Origin: a virus | Virus record (IMG/VR): IMGVR_UViG_3300023223_000827 | Span: 1 to 37,841 of that record | Reading direction: 5' to 3' (one strand) | Length of the DNA: 37,841 nt | Shown here: positions 24,619-30,646 of the stretch, one piece after another | Numbering within the stretch: position 1 is the first letter of the stretch | Layout of the letters: each line of letters starts with the position of its first letter | Made by a program: the position numbers and the translations under genes | Notes under the pieces: model-generated | Databases searched by the model: none | Seen by the model: only the letters and a program-made list of their open reading frames with translations | Told to the model about the DNA's origin: nothing

Positions 24619-25218
24619 TTAACTCCTGTTCATTGGATGTGATCTGGAAACGGCTCGCTCCAGATGTTCGGTATCCACCTTTGTGTAAATGGCCGTGGTG
24701 GCGATAGAGGCGTGTCCTAGCAGGTCCTGGATAGACCTTAGATCACATTGGTTGGCCAGCAAGTGACTAGCGAAGCTGTGACGCAGGGCATGAGGGGTGG
24801 CCGTGTCAGGCAGGTTTAAATCGTTCCTGATGTCCCTCATGAGGCGCTGTATGGCGATCGGACCTAATTTGCCTCCACGGGCATTGACAAACAGCGGATT
24901 GTCTCCTGTGAGGCTGTGAGGGCAGGATTTGACGTATTCAATCAGGTAACCCATGACATTTTTCAGAACCGGAACAACCCGTTGTTTATTGCCCTTGCCG
25001 GTGATGGTGATCGAATTGCTATCGAGCTGGAGCTGATCATACTGCGACCTGGTCAAGCTCAGGGCCTCGGAGATCCGCAAGCCGCACCCGTACAGCGTGG
25101 CCAGCACGGCTGTATTGCGGAGACCGATCCAGCGAATATTCGCCATCCTGAGCGCTGACTCAATCGTTTGGATCGCGTCATTCTTGGTCAGTGGCCGGGG
25201 AAGCGGGCGGGGTTTCAT
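24619..25218 (-). CDS. Short tyrosine recombinase (catalytic domain only)
   Basis: The 199-residue protein has the full catalytic set of tyrosine recombinases: R48 (GCGLRISEAL), K75 (GKGNKQR), H143 and R146 (PHALRHS), H169 (LLGHAS) and Y178 (IYTKV). The sequence is closest in style to XerC/XerD. It lacks the N-terminal SAM-like core-binding domain of about 100 residues; the upstream in-frame sequence lies in the previous gene. ATG 25218 is supported by GAGAGG upstream and by the ATGA overlap. It could integrate the phage, resolve dimers or act at a host dif-like site. No attachment site was recognised. The gene is intact, so the short form is probably natural. Confidence 0.85.
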   Translation of the reverse strand: MKPRPLPRPLTKNDAIQTIESALRMANIRWIGLRNTAVLATLYGCGLRISEALSLTRSQYDQLQLDSNSITITGKGNKQRVVPVLKNVMGYLIEYVKSCPHSLTGDNPLFVNARGGKLGPIAIQRLMRDIRNDLNLPDTATPHALRHSFASHLLANQCDLRSIQDLLGHASIATTAIYTKVDTEHLERAVSRSHPMNRS

Positions 25219-25601
25219 GATTTCTTTTCCTCTCGGCGTTGTTTGTGGGCTTTTCTGGCGGCGGAATAGGCCTGACATACTTTGGTGAAGCTGCCCTTTT
25301 CACGCTTCACTCTCCATGCGTCCAGTGCTTTGGCGATGGCAGGCCCTCGACTCTTCCAGAAATTGTTCCATCCCTGCTGGCATATTGATGAACAGAATTC
25401 CTTATCCGGATTGTCGGTCTCGAACACTTCATTGCATTCCTTGCAATTGGTTGTCAGGGGCTTCGGTTTATTGTTGCGTTGTTTCTGTGCGTGTTTGTGT
25501 TCACGGCGGCAAATTTTATTGCAATAAATCTGGTTGACCCGAGGTTCAAGCAGTCCCTTGCCGCACCATTTACACTCCCTGGATGGTGTTTTCGTTGGCA
25601 T
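25215..25601 (-). CDS. Double zinc-finger protein
   Basis: The 128-residue protein has two metal-binding modules: C10-x2-C13 with C27-x3-C31, and C53-x2-C56 with C70-x3-C74. They are followed by a basic helical C-terminus (AYSAARKAHKQRREEKKS). DNA binding is likely, the target unknown. Two in-frame ATGs (25607 and 25601) lie in a copy of the CATGTACATG palindrome; 25601 is 8 bases from AGGAG and is preferred. It overlaps the recombinase start by 4 bases and may partner with it as an excision or directionality factor, which is speculation from position. Confidence 0.75.
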   Translation of the reverse strand: MPTKTPSRECKWCGKGLLEPRVNQIYCNKICRREHKHAQKQRNNKPKPLTTNCKECNEVFETDNPDKEFCSSICQQGWNNFWKSRGPAIAKALDAWRVKREKGSFTKVCQAYSAARKAHKQRREEKKS

Positions 25602-25782
25602 GTACATGGCTCCTGTAAGTGGTTTTCTTTCCGTTCCGGAAAGGCTGGCTCATGGCATCGATCCATTTCTGATGCTCCGGACAGAAATGTTTGTTTGTTG
25701 AAACATCGTTAAAACAAACACTGGCGTCACTCGGTCCGAGATACTGCCATTTGCAGAAACTATGATGAGTTTTTTTAGCCAT
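25570..25782 (-). CDS. GcrA-like Cys/His mini-protein
   Basis: The 70-residue protein has C10-x12-C23-x10-C34-P-E-H37, followed by a basic Ser/Arg-rich tail. The pattern equals the C-terminal zinc-like motif of the alphaproteobacterial cell-cycle regulator GcrA, without its N-terminal DNA-binding part. A sister protein is encoded at 26831-27034. ATG 25782 is preceded by GGAGG at 9 bases and overlaps the repressor gene; the longer in-frame form from 25812 lacks a site. It may bind host sigma factor or other GcrA partners, by analogy only. Confidence 0.65.
   Translation of the reverse strand: MAKKTHHSFCKWQYLGPSDASVCFNDVSTNKHFCPEHQKWIDAMSQPFRNGKKTTYRSHVHANENTIQGV
25599..25608. repeat. Palindrome CATGTACATG, copy 2
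   Basis: The core palindrome covers both possible start codons of the zinc-finger gene (ATGTACATG read leftward). The flanks are GG on the left and GC on the right, so symmetry ends at the core. A protein bound here would block translation initiation DNA or transcription through the start. Confidence 0.65.
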
Positions 25783-26365
25783 TTGGAGCCGCCTCCGGAT
25801 CGGGTGTTTCATTCAGTGCGGCGGTCAGAGATCTATTTAGGTCAAATCCCTTGCCGTTTGAGGCCAGGAAAAAGGCTTCAACCATATTCTCGGTAAAAGG
25901 TACGGGAACATGAGCCCATTTTTCAATATTTGTATGTTCATTTGAATGGTCGGGGGCTGCAGCAAGCGCGGCATCAAGCGGGAATTCTCTTCCTTTATCT
26001 GCAATTTGTGGGCATTTTGCATAAAATGTTGCTGCCATTTCTTTTGTGAAATGATCGGGAATAAGTTTCCAGTCGCTTTTGTGCGGTATTTTTACTTGTA
26101 TAGATATTGGCGGTCCGCTGAGTTGCTGGTTGCAGTTTAAAGACTGAACCGGGAAAAAATAACCGATATTAAGGGATAATACATCGGCATAATGATACAG
26201 AGTCATGGCGGATATTCTGTTTTCGCCTGATTCATATTTGTGTATCTGCTGAGCGCTGACATTTAATTTTCTGCCCACAAAAGCAAGTGTGAGCTTTTGA
26301 CTTTTCCGGGCTTCGTAAAGTTTATGCCCGATAAATTTACTAATATTAGGGTGTTGCGGTGACAT
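25775..26365 (-). CDS. XRE-family repressor with duplicated C-terminal module
   Basis: The 196-residue protein has an N-terminal helix-turn-helix (residues 11-71; LTLAFVGRKLNVSAQQIHKYESGENRISAM in parts), of a type common in alphaproteobacteria. It is the candidate lysogeny repressor, facing a Cro-like gene. No LexA-like peptidase domain is seen. Instead the C-terminus contains two related copies: FTKEMAATFY...FPLDAALAAAPD (106-139) and FTENMVEAFF...FDLNRSLTAALNETPD (157-189). They may be a dimerisation or ligand module. ATG 26365 has AGGAG 8 bases upstream. First gene of the leftward operon. Confidence 0.85.
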   Translation of the reverse strand: MSPQHPNISKFIGHKLYEARKSQKLTLAFVGRKLNVSAQQIHKYESGENRISAMTLYHYADVLSLNIGYFFPVQSLNCNQQLSGPPISIQVKIPHKSDWKLIPDHFTKEMAATFYAKCPQIADKGREFPLDAALAAAPDHSNEHTNIEKWAHVPVPFTENMVEAFFLASNGKGFDLNRSLTAALNETPDPEAAPNG

Positions 26366-26397
26366 TTATTTTTCTCCTGTGAGTTGATAATTCCCTG

Positions 26398-26425
26398 ACA
26401 ATACCGAAAATCGTTACAAGTGCAA
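26398..26425 (-). promoter_or_regulatory. Candidate promoter for the repressor operon
   Basis: Read leftward: TTGCAC (26425-26420), a 16-base spacer, TATTGT (26403-26398). The -35 element overlaps the first inverted repeat of the operator region, as expected for a self-regulated repressor promoter. Confidence 0.55.
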
Positions 26426-26459
26426 CAAAAAAACGTTGCGTTTGCAACAATTATTGTTG
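26422..26459. promoter_or_regulatory. Divergent operator region with overlapping inverted repeats
   Basis: Three linked inverted repeats share GCAAC/GTTGC half-sites: GCAAC (26422) with GTTGC (26435); GTTGCGTTTGCAAC at 26435-26448; and CAACAATTATTGTTG at 26445-26459, a perfect 15-base palindrome around one central base. They lie between the repressor and cro-like genes, so they are the probable binding sites of both. A weak rightward promoter (TTGCGT 26436, TGTAGT 26458) overlaps them. It would start transcription close to the cro ATG. Confidence 0.7.
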
Positions 26460-26472
26460 TAGTGTCTGTTTC

Positions 26473-26682
26473 ATGGAAAATATTAATGATCAAATTGTCA
26501 GCAAAACACTGGCTCAATGGATGAATGATCACCAGGTCACGGATTCAGATCTTGCTGATTTGCTTGTCGTCTCCCGGCAAACAGTCTGGCGCTGGCGGGA
26601 AAAAGGAATTATCCCGCATCCCCGATACAGAAGGGATATTCAGTCTCACGCAGACTGTAATATTGTTTTTGGTGAAACATGA
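26473..26682 (+). CDS. Cro-like helix-turn-helix protein
   Basis: The 69-residue protein has a helix-turn-helix of the form TDSDLADLLVVSRQTVWRWREKGIIP and little else. Its position opposite the repressor makes it the probable Cro counterpart opening the early operon. No Shine-Dalgarno sequence precedes ATG 26473, and the likely transcription start is only a few bases upstream, so translation may be leaderless. The stop overlaps the next small gene (ATGA). Confidence 0.8.
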   Translation: MENINDQIVSKTLAQWMNDHQVTDSDLADLLVVSRQTVWRWREKGIIPHPRYRRDIQSHADCNIVFGET

Positions 26683-26813
26683 TTGGCCGAACGAAACGTG
26701 GCAAGAGATTGCTTTTTAACAGATGGGTAAAATATCTGTTGAGGAGCATGGCCATATTATTTCTGGCGGCTGTGATTGTTGTTTGTGTCATTGCCTATAT
26801 AGCATTCTTTTAA
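26679..26813 (+). CDS. 44-residue single-span membrane peptide
   Basis: A short gene overlapping the cro-like stop by 4 bases (ATGA). It encodes a basic N-terminus (IGRTKRGKRLLFNRWVKYLL) followed by one hydrophobic helix (MAILFLAAVIVVCVIAYIAFF in pieces) reaching the C-terminus. No Shine-Dalgarno sequence is evident; translational coupling to cro is likely. The codons fit the neighbours. Single-span peptides in early operons can act in superinfection exclusion or host takeover; nothing here proves it. Confidence 0.6.
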   Translation: MIGRTKRGKRLLFNRWVKYLLRSMAILFLAAVIVVCVIAYIAFF

Positions 26814-26821
26814 ATTTGGAG

Positions 26822-26835
26822 GCCATGTACATGGC
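26822..26835. repeat. Palindrome GCCATGTACATGGC, copy 3
   Basis: A perfect 14-base palindrome, identical to copy 1, lying between the GGAGG ribosome binding site and the codons of the GcrA-like gene. It supplies two in-frame ATGs (26825 and 26831). Confidence 0.7.
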
Positions 26836-27034
26836 AGATAATCAGATATGTCGTTTCCCGCAGGGTGATGGTCCCGGTGCAGATTGGGATTTTTGTCCAA
26901 AGAATGCTCAGAAAGATTCCGTCTATTGTCCGGAGCATCATAAGCGCTGTTATAATGGCTTTGTCACATCTACCAGAAAGAAAAAAGGCGGAATGCGGTT
27001 CATGCCACCAAAGGCAGCAAGGAATTTAAACTGA
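26831..27034 (+). CDS. GcrA-like Cys/His mini-protein, second copy
   Basis: The 67-residue protein has C7-RFPQGDG-...-DWDFC22-...-YC33-P-E-H36. This is close to the C-terminal region of GcrA (CRWPIGDP...DFHFC...PYC..H). A basic tail follows (TSTRKKKGGMRF). The N-terminal DNA-contacting half of GcrA is absent. ATG 26831 is 8 bases from GGAGG; ATG 26825 is too close. The stop overlaps the next ATG (TGATG). Same motif as the leftward gene at 25570-25782, but the two differ strongly elsewhere. Confidence 0.7.
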   Translation: MADNQICRFPQGDGPGADWDFCPKNAQKDSVYCPEHHKRCYNGFVTSTRKKKGGMRFMPPKAARNLN

Positions 27035-27579
27035 TGCCAGCTTTTAATTTCAAAGAACAATTCGCTCCTGATGTCGAGTCCGGAAAAAAGAGAGGGACGA
27101 TTAGAGCATTCAGAAATGACGGAAAGCCTCATGCAAAAGTTGGCGATACCTTGATGCTTTATACCGGAATGCGAACAAAAGCATGTCGAAAATTAAGGGA
27201 TGCTACCTGCACAAAAATAACGCCTGTTCATATCGCGGAATGGGGTGGATTCCTATGTTTGTTCCTGGATGGTGTCCTGATCCTTGATGATCACGAATTT
27301 GCCAAGGACGACGGATTCGAAACATCGAAACAATTTTACGAATTTTTTGAGAAGACTCACGGATTACCGTTTTATGGGAGCCTGTTTGAGTGGGATCCAA
27401 CGTCGAGTCATGGCGTTAAAGAAAACAAATGTGACTCATATATCCAGTCAGATGGAAAGCTGATTTGTGATAGTTGCATGATCGTTGTTGAGCCAGGCTC
27501 ACCAATTCCGATTTGTGAAAAGACTCGATTCAAAATAGTAACGTCCGTTAACGCACAAACTGAGAAGGAACAAAGATGA
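27034..27579 (+). CDS. ASCH/PUA-like domain protein
   Basis: The 181-residue protein shows the ASCH pattern: FAPDVESGKKRGTIRAFRND, then VGDTLMLYTGMRTKACRKL and CTKITPVHI. ASCH domains bind RNA or modified bases, and phage versions are common in alphaproteobacterial phages. The C-terminal 50 residues contain ENKCDSYI...ICDSC, a possible metal site not typical of the domain. The protein ends TSVNAQTEKEQR, the first of seven related tails in consecutive genes. ATG 27034 overlaps the previous stop by 1 base. Confidence 0.75.
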   Translation: MPAFNFKEQFAPDVESGKKRGTIRAFRNDGKPHAKVGDTLMLYTGMRTKACRKLRDATCTKITPVHIAEWGGFLCLFLDGVLILDDHEFAKDDGFETSKQFYEFFEKTHGLPFYGSLFEWDPTSSHGVKENKCDSYIQSDGKLICDSCMIVVEPGSPIPICEKTRFKIVTSVNAQTEKEQR

Positions 27580-27797
27580 TGGGTATAAGTTGCACGTACT
27601 TTAGCGACATGCGAATGGTTCTTTCAGCGTGTCGTCGCAAAGGTTTTGACGGTGATTATGAGGAGTGGGCAGCGTTTGACAGGCTGTGGAATAATCTGAT
27701 GGCAGCTTGCCCGCCAGAGGGCGCGAGTACAGGCATCATGATGACTAACCGCAAAACTTCCGTTTGTGAGACAGATAAAGGAACAGAAAATGGATAA
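27576..27797 (+). CDS. Small early protein with TSVCET tail
   Basis: The 73-residue protein is not recognised. It is Met- and Cys-rich at first (MMGISCTYFSDMRMVLSACRR), then YEEWAAFDRLWNNLMAACP. The end is KTSVCETDKGTENG, the tail shared with neighbours. ATG 27576 has AAGGA 6 bases upstream and overlaps the ASCH stop (ATGA). It overlaps the next gene by 8 bases. Confidence 0.65.
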   Translation: MMGISCTYFSDMRMVLSACRRKGFDGDYEEWAAFDRLWNNLMAACPPEGASTGIMMTNRKTSVCETDKGTENG

Positions 27798-28338
27798 GCG
27801 CGAGAAAGGGCCGATTGAAATCCTCTGCAAAGAAATCGACTTCCGTTTTGACAAGCGCATGGAAAGCAAAGAAGTGTTTATAGCATTCGTCACTGTTCTG
27901 GTGGTTCAAGTTGCACGGATACGATATATGCAACATCAACTATCTGGCGTGACTAACGTAAAGCCCTCCGAAAAATCAAAGGATATTCTTGTTCGCATTA
28001 ATGATATGCTGCATGAGCCGGATGCTGATGTAATGGTCGAAAAGGCAGCGGCAATTCATAACCATCTTCATTCTATCGGCACGGAGGAAGAATACCCGTG
28101 CGACCATTTGGTTGATATGCTTTCGTCGTGTGTGTCCGCAATCCGGTTCGGGCTAGAGAAGCCGTGCAAATCACGTCACGCAGCATCAGCCGCCGACCAT
28201 ATCTGGAAACATGTCTACGGCATTTCTCTATTCGATAGCTTCACATCGAATTGGCGAAACGATTGGTCACGGGCGCAGCTGCAAGAGGCAATTCTGAATA
28301 TGTCCGTTTGCGAACACGAAAGGAAAGCCGATGTCTGA
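27790..28338 (+). CDS. Early protein of unknown function
   Basis: The 182-residue protein is not recognised. An N-terminal part with a hydrophobic stretch (VFIAFVTVLVVQVARI) is followed by helices and a His/Cys-containing region (YPCDHLVDMLSSCVSAIRFG, HAASAADHIWKHVYG). The hydrophobic stretch is short and may be a buried helix. ATG 27790 has AAGGA 7 bases upstream. The tail reads NMSVCEHERKADV, a diverged copy of the shared ending. Overlaps the next gene by 8 bases. Confidence 0.7.
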   Translation: MDKREKGPIEILCKEIDFRFDKRMESKEVFIAFVTVLVVQVARIRYMQHQLSGVTNVKPSEKSKDILVRINDMLHEPDADVMVEKAAAIHNHLHSIGTEEEYPCDHLVDMLSSCVSAIRFGLEKPCKSRHAASAADHIWKHVYGISLFDSFTSNWRNDWSRAQLQEAILNMSVCEHERKADV

Positions 28339-28537
28339 CATAATGAACGAAGTTTCAAAAATGACGGATGATCGGTTGGCGATTGAATGGCACCGGATTG
28401 CCTGTATCCCAATGGAGCGCGTTACAACCGAAGACCGCACACGAATGTTGGCGCTCGATTTTGAGGGAATGCGGCGGAAGTACGGTTTTAAAAATACGGC
28501 TGTTTCTGAGACGCTGGAGAAGGAGGAGAAAAGCTAA
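28331..28537 (+). CDS. Small early protein, charged helical
   Basis: The 68-residue, charged and mostly helical protein (KMTDDRLAIEWHRIACIPMERV) is not recognised. It ends TAVSETLEKEEKS, related to the shared tail, with the next gene's GGAGAAGGAGG inside those codons. ATG 28331 has AAAGGA 6 bases upstream. The stop shares a base with the next start (TAATG). Confidence 0.65.
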   Translation: MSDIMNEVSKMTDDRLAIEWHRIACIPMERVTTEDRTRMLALDFEGMRRKYGFKNTAVSETLEKEEKS

Positions 28538-28794
28538 TGACCGCCAGTACAGAATGGTTGCTAGGCTTACAGAAGCAAGGCGAGGACAATATATGGCGTC
28601 CTGCTCTTGTAGCCAGAGAAGAGATTGAAACGCTTCGGGCGGCTCTTTGGAAAGCCGAAAGAAAACTCTCTGCGTATGTCGGCGTGTGCGCTGGCGATAA
28701 GGAATTAACGGAGGATATTTTGCCTTCAATCCGCGCTGCATTGCATGGCGATAAACAAACTTCCCTTAATGAGACACTGGAGAACAAGTCATGA
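28537..28794 (+). CDS. Small early protein, coiled-coil-like
   Basis: The 85-residue protein has a long helix (REEIETLRAALWKAERKLSAYVGV). It ends QTSLNETLENKS, very like the tail of the preceding gene. The GGAGAAGGAGG preceding ATG 28537 is a strong binding site. No family is recognised. Overlaps the next gene by 4 bases (ATGA). Confidence 0.65.
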   Translation: MTASTEWLLGLQKQGEDNIWRPALVAREEIETLRAALWKAERKLSAYVGVCAGDKELTEDILPSIRAALHGDKQTSLNETLENKS

Positions 28795-29096
28795 AGATTA
28801 CTGTTGAAGTCGGATCAAAAGGACAGGCGCGGCTCATTGAAACCATGGCCGAAAAGTTGCGGCGAGGAAATAAAAAATCGCTGAAATGGACCAACATGTC
28901 GCCGATCCAACTGCTTAATTTAATGAACCGTGAAGCCGACGAACTCGCTGCCTCGATTGGGTTCTCTCCACGCGGCATGCGTATCCCTCAGAACGGCGAA
29001 CCGTGGAAAGAGGCTGCGGACGTTGCCAACTTTGCAGCGATGGTGGCCGACCGTGCTACCTCGTCCGTTTGTGAGACAGGAGATAGTCATGAGTAG
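28791..29096 (+). CDS. MazG-like early protein A
   Basis: The 101-residue protein contains E48-x2-E51 (NREADELAASIGF) and W-KEAADVANFAAMVADR with E74-x2-D77 and N80. This second motif is the signature of small phage MazG-type pyrophosphohydrolases. The first part (ITVEVGSKGQARLIETMAEKL) is not typical of the family. Ends SSVCETGDSHE, the shared tail in its clearest form. ATG 28791 has GGAG 8 bases upstream. Probably hydrolyses non-canonical or signalling nucleotides; the substrate cannot be read from sequence. Confidence 0.65.
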   Translation: MKITVEVGSKGQARLIETMAEKLRRGNKKSLKWTNMSPIQLLNLMNREADELAASIGFSPRGMRIPQNGEPWKEAADVANFAAMVADRATSSVCETGDSHE

Positions 29097-29412
29097 TACC
29101 GAGAACGAAGAACTGCGTCTTGTCACGCTTTTATCAAATCACATGGTCTTGAAACTTGCAGAGAACAGATTCAAAAGCCATTGGGATTATGAAACGTTAC
29201 AGTTTTTTTCAATGCGCCTTACTCAAGAAAAGAAAGAGTTAATGAGGGCTGTGCAGTCAGGGGCTTCGGCTGAGGATGTTTGGCGTGAAGCCGCCGACAT
29301 AGCCAATTTTGCTGCCATGCTTGCCGATAATTATGCGAAGGGAAATTTCGAAAACCATAAGCCCCAAACTTCCGTATCTGACCAGACAGAGGCCGACAAT
29401 GCCAAATCGTAA
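29089..29412 (+). CDS. MazG-like early protein B
   Basis: The 107-residue protein has FKSHWDYETLQFF, QEKKELMRAV (E47-x2-E50) and WREAADIANFAAMLADN (E67-x2-D70, N73), the standard small phage MazG-type arrangement. ATG 29089 is 6 bases from GGAG; the longer in-frame extension upstream lies in protein A's gene. It ends QTSVSDQTEADNAKS, the last of the seven tails. Proteins A and B share the second motif but little else. The 3' end overlaps the next tiny ORF. Confidence 0.75.
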   Translation: MSSTENEELRLVTLLSNHMVLKLAENRFKSHWDYETLQFFSMRLTQEKKELMRAVQSGASAEDVWREAADIANFAAMLADNYAKGNFENHKPQTSVSDQTEADNAKS

Positions 29413-29479
29413 ACCATTGATCGGAAAGTGTTCGCAAGCCGTGGGCGATTGGTGTCTCAGAAACGGCAGGGTTAATTGA
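29399..29479 (+). CDS. 26-residue ORF between MazG-like B and the next gene
   Basis: MPNRKPLIGKCSQAVGDWC begins this tiny protein. It overlaps both the upstream stop region and the next ATG (TGATG). No good binding site precedes it (GAGG 11 bases away). It may be a translated linker that couples the flanking genes. The two cysteines could bind metal, but nothing supports a function. Confidence 0.35.
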   Translation: MPNRKPLIGKCSQAVGDWCLRNGRVN

Positions 29480-29688
29480 TGCAGTTGAAAATTAAATTCA
29501 AGGATGATGTGCCGTACAGCATGGCAACGCATTTGATTAATAATCTCTTTGAGTATTGCCAGCTTTTTGACTTGGTTTCTGAGGTGTCGATGTCATTCGA
29601 TGATGGCGAAGAAGAACAGTTAATGGATACGGAGCGAAGGCGCGTCCCCCGAATTAAAAAAGGAATTATTGATGAAAATACAGTATGA
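29479..29688 (+). CDS. Small hypothetical protein
   Basis: The 69-residue protein (MQLKIKFKDDVPYSMATHLIN, then FDLVSEVSMSFDDGEEEQ) is not recognised; a ferredoxin-like alpha/beta pattern is possible. ATG 29479 is used because the TTG three bases before is weaker. It overlaps the next gene by 17 bases. The C-terminus is basic (ERRRVPRIKKG) and contains the next gene's AAGGA site. Confidence 0.6.
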   Translation: MQLKIKFKDDVPYSMATHLINNLFEYCQLFDLVSEVSMSFDDGEEEQLMDTERRRVPRIKKGIIDENTV

Positions 29689-30646
29689 CAATAACACTTT
29701 TGGAACGCGCCCTTTAAAGTGGATGGCAAGTGGAGATACCCCACTTGAAGCCCTTCTCATCGCTGATAAAATTTTAGATGATTACAGGGATGACGGATAC
29801 ACCCTCACGCTCAGGCAATTATTTTACCAGTTTGTTGGCCGTGGTCTTTTTAACGCCGATCTATTGTCTGATCCGGAAGAGGGACAGAAAATTTACAAAA
29901 ACTTTGGCACATTGGTTCGCAAAGGTAGAGACAATGGGTTGTTGTCCTGGACAGCCATTGAGGACCGTGGACGTTCATTGAGTGGCCTGTATAGCCATGA
30001 AGAAGATGACCATGAAGTTGTTTACAACCTTGACTCCCTCCTCACAATTGACCATTGGGCTCGACAAGAAGCTTATGTTGAAGTGTGGGTTGAAAAAGAT
30101 GCGCTAAGCAATGTGATCGACAGGGCTTGCAGTGACTTTCAAGTCCCATATCTTGCGACCAAGGGTTATCTGTCATCATCAGAAGCATGGAGTGCTGGTC
30201 AGAGGTTCAAACGACAGCACAACGACGGCAAAAAATGCGTTATGATCCACCTTGGCGACCACGACCCTGAAGGCATTGACATGACCAGGGATAATGATGA
30301 TCGGGTCGCCAAATATTCAAACCTCAATCAAGTCGAAGTCAGGCGCATTGCCTTGAATATGGATCAAGTGATTCAGTACGATCCACCGCCGAACTGGGCA
30401 AAAGCCTCATCAAGCAGGTTTGACGGATATGTCAGCGCATATGGCGACAAATGCTGGGAGCTAGATGCTCTTGAGCCATCTATTATTGTTGACCTGATTG
30501 AAAAAGAAGTTGCTCAATTTGTCGATATGGATGCATGGGAAGAATGTGACGTTCGGCAGGAAGAAAAACGCCACCACCTAAGAAAACTTCATACCCATTG
30601 GGACGAAGTGAAATCCTTCCTCGATGACCTTGGTGATTTCGATTAA
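29672..30646 (+). CDS. TOPRIM protein resembling topoisomerase VI subunit A
   Basis: The 324-residue protein combines a winged-helix-like part and a TOPRIM domain. LTLRQLFYQFVGRGL (residues 45-59) resembles the segment of Spo11/Top6A that carries the DNA-cleaving tyrosine; Y52 is the candidate. VEVWVEKDAL with E141 and IHLGDHDPEGID with D196 and D198 form the metal-binding TOPRIM triad. No partner ATPase (Top6B) gene is in the window. It could be a nuclease or nicking enzyme for replication or recombination. ATG 29672 has AAGGA 7 bases upstream. A 225-base structured non-coding stretch follows its stop. Confidence 0.75.
   Translation: MKIQYDNNTFGTRPLKWMASGDTPLEALLIADKILDDYRDDGYTLTLRQLFYQFVGRGLFNADLLSDPEEGQKIYKNFGTLVRKGRDNGLLSWTAIEDRGRSLSGLYSHEEDDHEVVYNLDSLLTIDHWARQEAYVEVWVEKDALSNVIDRACSDFQVPYLATKGYLSSSEAWSAGQRFKRQHNDGKKCVMIHLGDHDPEGIDMTRDNDDRVAKYSNLNQVEVRRIALNMDQVIQYDPPPNWAKASSSRFDGYVSAYGDKCWELDALEPSIIVDLIEKEVAQFVDMDAWEECDVRQEEKRHHLRKLHTHWDEVKSFLDDLGDFD

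Larger units (their letters stand above)
27544..29400 (+). repeat. Seven dispersed copies of a TCCGTTTGTGAGAC-type element at gene ends
   Basis: Copies begin near 27544, 27759, 28303, 28499, 28761, 29064 and 29371. Each lies in the last 30-45 bases of one gene and just ahead of the next start codon. The two best copies (27759 and 29064) share 16 identical bases, TCCGTTTGTGAGACAG. In every copy the reading frame is the same, giving a protein tail of the form T-S-V-x-E/Q-T. A GGAG or AAGGA site follows within 4-15 bases in most copies. Confidence 0.75.
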
